Below are positions 45,462-54,200 of a DNA stretch of 64,000 nt, piece by piece; the first letter of the stretch is position 1; each line of letters begins with the position of its first letter. The DNA comes from Aggregatimonas sangjinii (GTDB lineage Bacteria; Bacteroidota; Bacteroidia; Flavobacteriales; Flavobacteriaceae), in contig NZ_CP040710.1 of the NCBI RefSeq assembly GCF_005943945.1, positions 1,065,001 through 1,129,000 on the forward strand, read 5' to 3'. The position numbers and the translations under genes are program-made. The notes under the pieces were generated by a model, which was given only the letters and a program-made list of their open reading frames with translations, did not search any database and was not told the DNA's origin.

Positions 45462-46414
45462 TTATAGGCATCTTGTATTTGTTCCAAGCTAAATATCTTA
45501 TCGACCATAGGGACATATTTTTTAGATTCGAAACCTTGGAACAGGTCTTCTTTCATTTGTTTAAATCGCTCTTCAATTTCTAAGGTCTGAAAAACATAAT
45601 GTAGTCCTTGAATTGAAACTCCTTTTATAAGCATAGGAAAAAGGGGGAATGATGGCATAGGATTAAGGGCCAATGCCCCGTATACGACTATCTTTGCTTC
45701 AAAGGCAGCTGTTTCAATAAGTTGCCCCATAAAATCAGAATCTGCGATAGCATCCATAGCGATGTCAAATCCTTTCTCTTGAGTATATTCCTGTACCGCT
45801 TCAACAAGGTTTTCTTCTTCCGTAGCAATTACCAAATCTGCACCTAGCGCTTTAAGGAACTCCTTTTTCTCACTGGTTCTAGTGGTTGCTATCACCTTGG
45901 CGTCGTATCGTTTTGCCATTTGAATGGAAGCTGTACCCACACCCGAGCTAGCTGCCGAGATTAACACGGTCTGATTTGCTCCTTTTTCCAGACCACCTCT
46001 AAGTACTAGATTGGCATAAGCCGTCCCGTAGGTCATCCATACCGCTGCAGCTTGCTTAAACGAGAGGCTTTTAGGTTTTTTTATGACCGCTTTTACCGGA
46101 GCAAGTATATAGTCCCCTAAAAAACCATATTCGGTTGGAGTAATGTTGGGTGTGAGGCAAACTTCATCACCTGTCTTAAAGCCTTCAACACCTAAACCAA
46201 CTTTTTCTACCACACCCGAAGCTTCAAGACCTAGTAGCGAGGGGGAATTGGGCTGAAAGAGATACTGTCCCTGAAAAAAAAGCTCTTCGGCTCGATTTAA
46301 TCCTGCAAATTTTATTTTCACTGTAAGCTCGTTCTCTGTTGGTGTGGGAATGTCGCGCTCAACTATATTAAGTACTTCGGTGCCACCTATTTCATTAAAT
46401 TCTACTCTTTTCAT
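45383..46414 (-). CDS. Zinc-independent MDR alcohol dehydrogenase / quinone oxidoreductase
   Basis: A 343-residue medium-chain dehydrogenase starting at ATG 46414. The N-terminal GroES-like part has FAGLNRAEELFFQGQY, GLEASGVVEKVG; the cofactor domain has AASSGVGTASIQMAKRYDAKVIATTRTSEK (NADPH-type). Zinc-binding cysteines are absent, as in quinone oxidoreductases and enoyl reductase-like members. Its ATG overlaps the TGA of the dehalogenase gene by four bases (ATGA). It may further oxidise or reduce the product of the dehalogenase; that link is inferred from operon structure. Confidence 0.9.
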   Translation of the reverse strand: MKRVEFNEIGGTEVLNIVERDIPTPTENELTVKIKFAGLNRAEELFFQGQYLFQPNSPSLLGLEASGVVEKVGLGVEGFKTGDEVCLTPNITPTEYGFLGDYILAPVKAVIKKPKSLSFKQAAAVWMTYGTAYANLVLRGGLEKGANQTVLISAASSGVGTASIQMAKRYDAKVIATTRTSEKKEFLKALGADLVIATEEENLVEAVQEYTQEKGFDIAMDAIADSDFMGQLIETAAFEAKIVVYGALALNPMPSFPLFPMLIKGVSIQGLHYVFQTLEIEERFKQMKEDLFQGFESKKYVPMVDKIFSLEQIQDAYNYMASNKQKGKILVTTDFGRRLIDDE

Positions 46415-47322
46415 TTGTTGCTTTGATTGAAGGTTTTTATGTACCAGTTTGCTATGCCTTGGCCTATCTCGTGAGGATGTGTTTCTTGTATATAATGCTT
46501 TCCTTTTCCTAAATCTATTGCTGTTAGGTTTTTCCAAGTGGCCTTAATCTGTTTGGCCTCCTTTGGTTTGATAATCATCCCTGGCTTTACGTGAAACATC
46601 AGCTTAGGGACTTCTGAGTTGGGTAGGTAAGCATTGTAGGCATTGATAATATCAGTACTGAACTTTGGAGTACCGCTTATTGCAATTTGTGAAGGCCATA
46701 CAAATAAAGGCTTGCGGTGTTCTTCCTTTAAATAAGGAGCTCGATAGTGCTCCATTTCTTCTTTGGTCAGTTTTCTGCCCGTCATCATTGGTAGAAATCG
46801 ATTTACGAAAAAGTGTTTCTTCACAATCATTTTATACCCTTTCTTAGGGTGACGGAATCTTTTGAAAATAAAACGCTCAATCAAGTTGGCATCACTCCAA
46901 GTAATAGACCTAACAATAGCTTCCAAGAATACGATTCCCGATACATTTTCGCGAAAGCGATTTGCATAATGAAACCCTATTCCCGAACACCAATCCTGTA
47001 TAACGAAAATGATGTTCTTGAGTTGCATCTTATCAATAAAGGCATCCATATACTCAATGTGGTCCTTAAATGTGTAGTCTATGTCAGGTTTTCCAGATTT
47101 ACCCATACCTATGAGGTCAGGAGCAATGACACGTCCCAATGGCGAAAGATGGGGGATGATATTTCGCCATAAATATGAGGACGTGGGATTTCCGTGTAAG
47201 AGCAGGAAAGAATGTTCTGCACTTTTATCACCTTCATCAACATAGTGTATAGAAGATTTCGATACGTCTAAAAAGTTAGACTCAAATGGAAAGGCTGCTG
47301 ATATTTCTTTTTTATTCGACAT
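46411..47322 (-). CDS. Haloalkane dehalogenase-like alpha/beta hydrolase (HLD-II pattern)
   Basis: A 303-residue hydrolase strongly resembling DhaA/LinB. HGNPTSSYLWRNIIPHL carries the halide-binding Asn; QDWCSG supplies nucleophile Asp and halide-binding Trp; FLEAIV holds the Glu acid of subfamily II; GKHYIQETHPHEIG holds the catalytic His. The residue after the Trp is Cys, where Gly is usual in DhaA and LinB (DWGSA). It would hydrolyse haloalkanes to alcohols and halide. It lies between a lipoprotein gene (3 bp) and a dehydrogenase gene (4-bp overlap), in a TetR-linked operon. A half copy of the iterated palindrome lies at 46948-46960. Confidence 0.88.
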   Translation of the reverse strand: MSNKKEISAAFPFESNFLDVSKSSIHYVDEGDKSAEHSFLLLHGNPTSSYLWRNIIPHLSPLGRVIAPDLIGMGKSGKPDIDYTFKDHIEYMDAFIDKMQLKNIIFVIQDWCSGIGFHYANRFRENVSGIVFLEAIVRSITWSDANLIERFIFKRFRHPKKGYKMIVKKHFFVNRFLPMMTGRKLTKEEMEHYRAPYLKEEHRKPLFVWPSQIAISGTPKFSTDIINAYNAYLPNSEVPKLMFHVKPGMIIKPKEAKQIKATWKNLTAIDLGKGKHYIQETHPHEIGQGIANWYIKTFNQSNK

Positions 47323-47325
47323 ATT

Positions 47326-48216
47326 TTATTCTTTTATTTTGTTGAACCCTATTTGTTCTACCTCCTCAAGAGGATAGAGTAGTTCTCTATCGAAAGAATC
47401 AAACTGGTAATTGCTTAAAGCGAAACTGTAAACCTTGTTGTCGAGTTTTTTAGGCCCTTTAAGCTGTATCTGTACATTGCTTGGTAAGTAAGCTCCTATA
47501 CTTGTTTTCTTGCGTTCATACCGTGCGGTTGCGTGTTGTAAACCCTTAGGCATTGAAATGAAAAAATCATTAATGGTGACCTCTAATAAATCAATATGTT
47601 TTGTTGAAGGATTGATATAGACGAGAAAACGGTCGTACTGTTTATTAGGTTCCTCAGTACCCCAAGTAACGTAAACGGTCTCATAGGATTTACCATCTAT
47701 TTCTTTTGTTCCTGCATATCTAATGATTTCGGCATCTGGTAAATGCATAGGCGCCTCTAGTAAGTAGTGATAGGTGGCCAATCCCCAAATATATCTATCG
47801 TGTTCGTGTCTTTTAAGAAAACCGCTACCGACTTCCTTTTTATAACCTTCCCAAGATTGGACTCCTTGTATGACACCTTCTTTTCTGCCTTCTTTGTATT
47901 CAACCTGTCCATCAAAACTATTTGTTACCAATCGAAGCTGAAGCTCTTTATTATTATTGCCAGGAAAGGCATTCATAGGCATTAATAGCCAAGTGCCATT
48001 CCAATTAAATTTTGTGTTGGCTTCATAAACCTTGGTCTCTGAAAGTTTATCATAGCCCATAGCATTCTTGGCTTTTATTAATAAATCTTTTCCTTTTTGT
48101 TCTGCGTTGGTGATGTTGTTTGTTTTTAACGCATCTGTTCGCAAGTCGACCGCTTTACAAGAACCGAGAAGAACGGCTGAGATTACTAGACTCAAAATTT
48201 TTACACTTTTGTTCAT
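47326..48216 (-). CDS. Lipoprotein of unknown function in the dehalogenase operon
   Basis: A 296-residue lipoprotein (lipobox LLGSC, Cys20). The N-terminal mature segment NAEQKGKDLLIKAKNAMGYDKLSETKVYEANTKF and the strand-rich remainder with YERKKTSIGAYLPSNVQIQLKG resemble LolA/LppX-like lipid-carrier folds seen in Bacteroidetes outer-membrane lipoproteins, but I cannot assign it firmly. It is directly upstream of the dehalogenase gene, 3 bp away, and downstream of a TetR gene. Confidence 0.7.
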   Translation of the reverse strand: MNKSVKILSLVISAVLLGSCKAVDLRTDALKTNNITNAEQKGKDLLIKAKNAMGYDKLSETKVYEANTKFNWNGTWLLMPMNAFPGNNNKELQLRLVTNSFDGQVEYKEGRKEGVIQGVQSWEGYKKEVGSGFLKRHEHDRYIWGLATYHYLLEAPMHLPDAEIIRYAGTKEIDGKSYETVYVTWGTEEPNKQYDRFLVYINPSTKHIDLLEVTINDFFISMPKGLQHATARYERKKTSIGAYLPSNVQIQLKGPKKLDNKVYSFALSNYQFDSFDRELLYPLEEVEQIGFNKIKE

Positions 48217-48231
48217 TCTTATATTTATATT

Positions 48232-48250
48232 AATTAGACTGTTCTGTTTA
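48232..48250 (-). promoter_or_regulatory. Possible TetR operator, copy 2
   Basis: AATTAGACTGTTCTGTTTA matches 16 of 19 bases of the site before the TetR gene (48882-48900), in the same orientation. It lies 16 bp upstream of the lipoprotein start codon, between that gene and tetR. Confidence 0.5.
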
Positions 48251-48268
48251 TTTTAGTTTTAAATTTTT

Positions 48269-48850
48269 TTAAGTTGAAATGAATTTGAATGTCATTTCGA
48301 ACCAGACATCCATATACACTCTATTTTTAGTGACTTTTGTTCGAGCGAGAACTCCGTAAAAACCAGCGTGCATATACTCGGCTAATTCAAGAGCGGAGAA
48401 ATCTTTGGTTATTTCACCTGCATCTTGCCCTTTGGTAATTTCCATAGCCAGTACATTTAGCCAGCCCACAAAATGATTATTAGCTTCCGCACCTATCACA
48501 TCACTGTGATGGCCAACCTCTACACTCATATTATTGACCAAGCAACCTCCATTGTATCTGTCAGCCTCATTAAGGTTCATCATAAAGTTATAGAAGGATT
48601 TCAAGCATTCAATGGGAGACAGGTCGCAGTTTTCAAAGTAATCTTCCATCCAGCATCTATTGTTCTCACCATATTGTTGGATGACCTGCTGGGCAAAATC
48701 CTCTTTGGATTCAAAGAAGTTATAGAAAGAACCTTTTGGAATGCCGGACTCTTTTAAAATCTGATTGATGCCCACATTGTGATACCCGTTGGTTCTGAAA
48801 ACTTCATATCCAACTTTTAAAATGTCTTCTTTGTTATGCTTGTAACCCAT
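48269..48850 (-). CDS. TetR/AcrR family transcriptional regulator
   Basis: A 193-residue regulator. The N-terminal HTH reads ILKVGYEVFRTNGYHNVGINQILKESGIPKGSFYNFFESKEDFAQQVI, a strong TetR signature. The C-terminal ligand domain is helical and starts with ENNRCWMEDYFENC. It heads the operon TetR-lipoprotein-dehalogenase-dehydrogenase; two similar 19-bp sites (before tetR and before the lipoprotein gene) are candidate operators. The inducer may be a halogenated or aldehydic compound, by context only. Confidence 0.93.
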   Translation of the reverse strand: MGYKHNKEDILKVGYEVFRTNGYHNVGINQILKESGIPKGSFYNFFESKEDFAQQVIQQYGENNRCWMEDYFENCDLSPIECLKSFYNFMMNLNEADRYNGGCLVNNMSVEVGHHSDVIGAEANNHFVGWLNVLAMEITKGQDAGEITKDFSALELAEYMHAGFYGVLARTKVTKNRVYMDVWFEMTFKFIST

Positions 48851-48858
48851 ATCGGTTA

Positions 48859-48900
48859 CAAATATATAAAATATTTTAAAAAATTAGACTGGTTGGTTTA
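48859..48900 (-). promoter_or_regulatory. tetR promoter with overlapping operator
   Basis: On the minus strand an exact TAnnTTTG box (TATATTTG) lies at 48866-48859. The 19-bp site AATTAGACTGGTTGGTTTA (plus-strand reading, 48882-48900) covers the -33 region, as expected for a repressor. The leader would be only a few bases. Confidence 0.6.
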
Positions 48901-49352
48901 AAATTTTGAATCCCATAGTTAATAGTCTTATTCAGACCATCGTCTGCAGCCTTATTGGAAAAGATCAAAAAAAATGAAGAAAAATTTAGAATAGCGTAGG
49001 GGAATTGTTTTTCAATTATCCCACTCAGCACATTCCCCTACATTCCACGCTTCCCTGCTGAAAAGGCAGGCAATCACTACATTCCGGGAAAAGAGCTTCC
49101 TTACAAATATCTTGGACACAATCCCCAATTTCAGCTTTCCATTCCGTTAACCCTTTCCGTCCCGAATCCTCGGGACTGGAAAGGAACACTACATTCCTTA
49201 GCCAAAATGGTGAATTAAGTCCGCTTTCTTCATCGGAAAGTCACCCCCTCTGTTTTCTTAACAGAATTTTCGGCGAAGCAGCAGACTTACTCCTTTTCGA
49301 AGGATGCTTTTTTACTATGCTAGCTTGCGACTTTATGCGGAAGTTGAATCAA
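48901..49352. other. Intergenic region at the right edge of the island
   Basis: About 450 bp without a gene. It holds repeat copy C (49026-49197). I looked for a second copy of the tRNA-Pro 3' end that would mark an attachment site and did not find one. Confidence 0.5.
49026..49197 (+). repeat. Intergenic repeat, copy C
   Basis: Longest copy. It adds an insertion near 49046-49085 (TGCTGAAAAGGCAGGCA) and keeps TTGGACACAATCCCCAATTT. The right hairpin is CCTTTCCgTCCCGA-atcc-TCGGGACtGGAAAGG (49152-49184): a different, longer stem at the place of the copy A hairpin. Confidence 0.85.
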
Positions 49353-50258
49353 TCATATCTTAAATCGTAATCCTGTTCTAAAATAGGTTCCTCGGGTATC
49401 ATCCAATAACAAAATATTATCCTTTTCGGAATCCCTTAATTGAACGCGTTTATCGAGAATGTAAGAGGCCCGACAGAAAAATTCGAAATGGTCTAAAAAA
49501 TGGAACTCATACTGAAGACTCATCAGGATCAGGGACATGTTTATACTTTCAGCGCTATCGCCGTTCAGTAAGGGGATTCCATTTTGGATATTAGAGGTAA
49601 AACCGTCTAGCTCCGCATACAGCTTTAACCGATGTTTCTCCGAAATATGGTACTGTAGATTGGTTTTGGGCACTCCTAGGTTGTAGGACCATTTCGGATG
49701 GAATTTTCTGTAGTAGCTCAAAAAAGGCAATGGATAGGGAAAGCCGCGATTTCCAGAATAGGATATGCCAAAAATGAGCCTTGAAGGTTTACTGCCATCC
49801 TGAGATTTGGTTCTATCCCGTAAAAAAACCAACTCGCCGGAAAGCACCAAGTCGTCTGCCTTCAGCTTATCTGCCGCAAGATTGGAGCTCATGCCCGGAG
49901 CGAATCTGGCCGCAAACCGCCAATCTTTTTTTAAAGGAAACGTATACCCGATATTCAATTCAAAAACCTGTAGACCGTCAATGGCATTGGTGTTGAAGGG
50001 TTGTGGCTCTTTTCCAAAGTTAAGGTCGATATTGGCATACCCCGCACCCACGAACAGATAGGTGCCACTTTTGATTTTTATGGGATAGTTCAGCGTAACT
50101 CGGGCTGCCTCATATTCGAAACCGTCATCGGTAGCTGGAAGAAGCGTGTAGTCGACACGGGCCAGGTCTGACAGTTGGGAATGGGATGCTGATGTATGAA
50201 AGATGAGAATACCGACAATTAGCGCAAAAAATAGATTATCAAATTTGTTTTTTGGCAT
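49353..50258 (-). CDS. Outer-membrane beta-barrel protein, DUF6268-like
   Basis: A 301-residue exported protein. The signal peptide is LFFALIVGILIFHTSASHSQ; the mature chain alternates amphipathic strands (YLFVGAGYANIDLNF; ELNIGYTFPLKKDWRFAARFAPGM; LIFGISYSGNRGFPYPLPFLSYYRKF) and ends in an aromatic strand YFRTGLRFKI, typical of outer-membrane barrels. The DUF6268 name is from general resemblance. It is followed on the same strand by PAP2 and the Omp85-fusion genes upstream of it; a pore or lipid-related role is guesswork. Confidence 0.7.
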   Translation of the reverse strand: MPKNKFDNLFFALIVGILIFHTSASHSQLSDLARVDYTLLPATDDGFEYEAARVTLNYPIKIKSGTYLFVGAGYANIDLNFGKEPQPFNTNAIDGLQVFELNIGYTFPLKKDWRFAARFAPGMSSNLAADKLKADDLVLSGELVFLRDRTKSQDGSKPSRLIFGISYSGNRGFPYPLPFLSYYRKFHPKWSYNLGVPKTNLQYHISEKHRLKLYAELDGFTSNIQNGIPLLNGDSAESINMSLILMSLQYEFHFLDHFEFFCRASYILDKRVQLRDSEKDNILLLDDTRGTYFRTGLRFKI

Positions 50259-50370
50259 CAGTAGGTATACTATGTAATGTTTCTGCTCATAAAGTACGTA
50301 TGGTAATAACCCAAAAATTAAATATTTATTTGTTTTGACATACTTTAATTTGAAGTACGATTCTAGATAA

Positions 50371-51228
50371 TCAATGGATATGGATAACCACTCCCATTTG
50401 CCCTAGGCCGAACTTGAGATTCCATGAAACCTTTTTAGCGCCAGCATTGTATTTTTCATCGTAACGCCGGTCAAGATATCGGTCTATGGATTCTACCGTA
50501 GCGATACTTATGGCTGCGCTCAATGCAACATCGGACAACCAATGTGCTCCTTCCCAGATTCGGGATAGGGCCGGGATGGATCCTAAGATATAGATACCCG
50601 ATTTTACCCAAACATTTTTAAATTGTTTCGCAATGGCATGGGCATTGGATAGGGCCAGTATCGCATGCCCCGAAGGAAAGGAATGCAAATCCTTGTCACT
50701 GGCAAAAGGCTCAAAATAGTTTTTCGCCAAACCGGAACGTGGCCTGGCACGACCGGTGACCGACTTAAGTACTTGTTGTAGAAATCCGGTAGCGCTAGCC
50801 GATGCAATGAGCAAGACACCGGTTCTTCGTAATTTTTCGTTCTTGAGTGCCAATCCGGTCACATACACTGCTCCTGTGAGCATATAGTTGTTTTCGGGAC
50901 TTCCGTATAAGAATCCGTAGTCGCTTACGATTTGGGGAATGTCTTCTTTTCGTTTTCTGAAAAATCGGCTTGTTTCGTCATCTACCGTGTATAAGAGAAC
51001 CGTGCCCGCGCTCACCGCACCGAAGGTAAGCCAATCGTCGCCCTGCCAATGGACAGGTCTGCTATAGGCATACCCCATACCCCCGAAAATACTGCCAATA
51101 TCATGCTTGAAATAGTCCCATCGCGTATCGTCCGAACTACTATTTGAAGTTTGTTGTCCTTGCAAATAGTTGGAGGCCAAAATCGCAAAGAATAGTACGA
51201 TCAACTCAGGTTTTAGGTTTGTCTTCAT
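50371..51228 (-). CDS. PAP2-family phosphatase
   Basis: A 285-residue protein with an N-terminal signal or anchor (LIVLFFAILASNYLQGQ). All three acid-phosphatase motifs are intact: KSVTGRARP, the PSGH motif in HSFPSGHAILAL, and SRIWEGAHWLSD. It probably dephosphorylates lipid phosphates (phosphatidate or undecaprenyl pyrophosphate) on the periplasmic side. It starts 21 bp after the large phosphoesterase-like/Omp85 gene ends, so the two are likely cotranscribed. Confidence 0.92.
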   Translation of the reverse strand: MKTNLKPELIVLFFAILASNYLQGQQTSNSSSDDTRWDYFKHDIGSIFGGMGYAYSRPVHWQGDDWLTFGAVSAGTVLLYTVDDETSRFFRKRKEDIPQIVSDYGFLYGSPENNYMLTGAVYVTGLALKNEKLRRTGVLLIASASATGFLQQVLKSVTGRARPRSGLAKNYFEPFASDKDLHSFPSGHAILALSNAHAIAKQFKNVWVKSGIYILGSIPALSRIWEGAHWLSDVALSAAISIATVESIDRYLDRRYDEKYNAGAKKVSWNLKFGLGQMGVVIHIH

Positions 51229-51249
51229 GTTGCTATCCCTTCTGTTGTA

Positions 51250-54200
51250 TTAAAAGCCGAAACCGAAACCGATTTGAATGATATTCCCGTCCACCGAATT
51301 AAAATACCCGGCACTAAGACCAAAAGAGCTTAGACCGCTGACCCAAATACCTCCACCTTGTGAGTGATGCCATACGTTCGAAGTATCGTTCGATACCCAA
51401 ACCCTACCGTAATCAAACCCTCCGAACAGACCGATGGTCAGAGGCAGTATGGAGGTTCGTACCCTTTTAAGACGTAAACGCAGGTCGGTACTCTGATAGA
51501 AATAGGATTTTCCGGTGAAACGTTCGTCCCTGAATCCCCTTAAACCATTCTGACCCCCGAGAGAAGGTGCATGGTAAAAGAAAAAATCGTTACCGATATT
51601 GGTCATTCCTTCGAACTCTGTACCAAAGACCAAATCCCCCGATTTAATCAGTTTTTTGGAGAACGCAAGTTTCAGTCTGGCGTATCCGAAACGATTATTG
51701 TCCAATTGGGTATTCTGTCTATATCCACCTTGGAATTCCAACAAGAATCCACGAGTGGGAAAATCATTCGCATCGTCGTTTTGATACCTTATACCGGCTT
51801 CCGCCCCGATATAGTTCTGGCTTTCGAAAACTTCTGGAGATAGATTGGTCCTATTGAAAATACGATCATCAAATTCATTGATTTTGAAATTCTCATAAAC
51901 TGCGGATATACGCAACGTTTGAATGGCCAGACCTGCCCGCACCTTGTAGTTCTGCATTACCGAACGATAAAAGTCCAAGTCAAGGGTATCTTCCAAATTT
52001 TCCGTTTCGTTGCCGAAACCGAAATAGTTTATAGAATATCTGTTATTGGTCAAATATCCCTCCAACTCAAGATTCCATTTTGGGATGATATTGGCGAACG
52101 TACCTTGATAGCGCGCATCAACCCCTTGAAAAATGGAATAGTAATTGGCCGAAAACAAGTGTTGTTGTTTAAAGGGGTTTCCATTGAATCCGTTCACCGT
52201 GTAGATATCGGTCAAGCCCAAGGTAAAACCGTCATTGGTACGATAGCCAATTGCGGGGACGACGACATTGTTGTTCTCTTGATAATTACGCCAGTGGAAC
52301 GAATTGGTAGAAAACTGATTGGTCAGGTTCTTACGAACGGGCATTTCAGAAAAGTCGGAGTCCTCATATCTGAAATCATAGACTTTTACCCGATCATTAT
52401 TCTCGATTTGATAGGTATCTTCCCCATAGCCACCGATCAATCTTATGAATATCTCATGGTCTCCCTCTCCGCTAACAATGAATTTATCCGTATCGTTTAG
52501 GCCATAGATCCAGATTTCCTTGGTACGTTCCTTGTCAAAGACTCTTTCATAGAATTTCTCATTCGGGTCATCGGTAAGATTTCTACGCAAAACGATTTTG
52601 GTCTTGCCATCAGCTTGTCGTTCCACCTGAATGATATCATCTTTATTGGTGCCATGAAGAATAACCCGTTTCTCTAAGTATTCACCGTATTGCTCAGCGT
52701 ACTTATGTAAATCCTTAAGTCTTTGCTTAAAGTTGTTCTTAACTTCTTCGGATACTTCATCCTGTACTTCTTTTGGTAAAATCCCAAATGCTTTTTCAAT
52801 GGCAGCGTCACTTATGTTGGCCTGCATATTCATGGCTTCTTCTATCCATAGTTCCTTTCCGTTTTTGGTCACCAATACATTATCCAACAAATTGCCTTTA
52901 TCATTGAGCCATTTCAGGTTTTTGATTTCCGGCTCATAGGTCTGCCATGAACGAATCAAGGGTGTAAACCATTGGATGAAGGGTACGCCTATGCCATCGA
53001 ATTTAGGAAAGGCGTTATCACGGTCACGGGGTATGGCCACGAATCTCTTATCGTCATCGTTTATTTCATATTCGCCCCAGCGATACTGGTCTGCATGTCT
53101 ATCCCAATCGCCTATGAGCATATCGAACAACCGTGCCCTGACCACCGACCGTTCATCTACGGAGTAAGATTCGTCTTCCTCCAATTTCGATAGCATATCT
53201 TCGGTGCTCTCAAACGCCTTTATGCTTCCGGCCTCATCTGGAACGGAAACCGTATAGCCCTCGTAATCGATCCATTTTTCGGAGGGTCGCTCTTCGATAA
53301 AATAGAGGGCATCCCCATACACCTCATTGTATTGCCCTAATGTCTTTTGTTTTGGAATATAGAAAAGCTTTGGCGTGGCATGGTTGATTTCGGCTGCTTC
53401 CGACAACGGTCCAATGGGTAATGTGAGATAGGGGTGCGAAGTGGTGAAGAAATCGTAAATGATTTTCTCGGTTGCGGAATCCTCATATTCGTCCAAATTA
53501 TAGGCAGCACCAAAAAGATTGAACTTTAAGATACGGGCGGCGTTTTTGTCGAGGGACCGCATGGCATATTCCTTACCGTCCTTATCTTCTAATCGTAGGT
53601 TATATGATTGATGCCCGCCACCTTTTTTAACGACCTCTAGACCTCCATAGAGCGTGTCGAGGATAGCCACCGGGGCGGTTACTTCTTCGGTAAAATACCT
53701 ACGGTAGCGCTCTCCCCATATCGTTTTGTACAAACCCGACTTCTTCAATATTTTTTCGTCGCCCACAATAGCACTTTTGATTTCCTTTTGAGCAATGGGG
53801 GAATAGTCCTGGTTTGCTGATTTATCCGGAAAAGGCTCGTGCACCGAAAGGGTATTGGTTTCCTTTGCGGTCTTAAAAGTTACTTTAGAGGATCCGTCTT
53901 CAAAATAGTCCAATCGAGCATAACCGTTTTCACCGAAAGTATATTTGCCTTCAAATTCGAGACTTCCGCCCATGGTCGTGATGGATTCAGAGGTGCGATG
54001 CGTGGCGTCCTTTTCCGTAACAGACCCACTGATAATCTGATGTGTTCCGTTCTGACCTACCAAATACTGTAAACTGTTTTCATGACCTGAAACGAAGGTC
54101 ACGCGTTCGGACTCTTGGGCGAGAAAACTCATTAAAATTGCGTAGGCGTTGTACCTGTTGTTGGTGATTGATTTCGGGGAAAATCCGGCCAAGCTTCCAT

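Noticed and set aside
48901-49352. Right attachment site of the tRNA-Pro element
   Set aside because: No repeat of the tRNA-Pro 3' end (CGAATCCTGCCACCCCG) could be found here or elsewhere in the window by eye.
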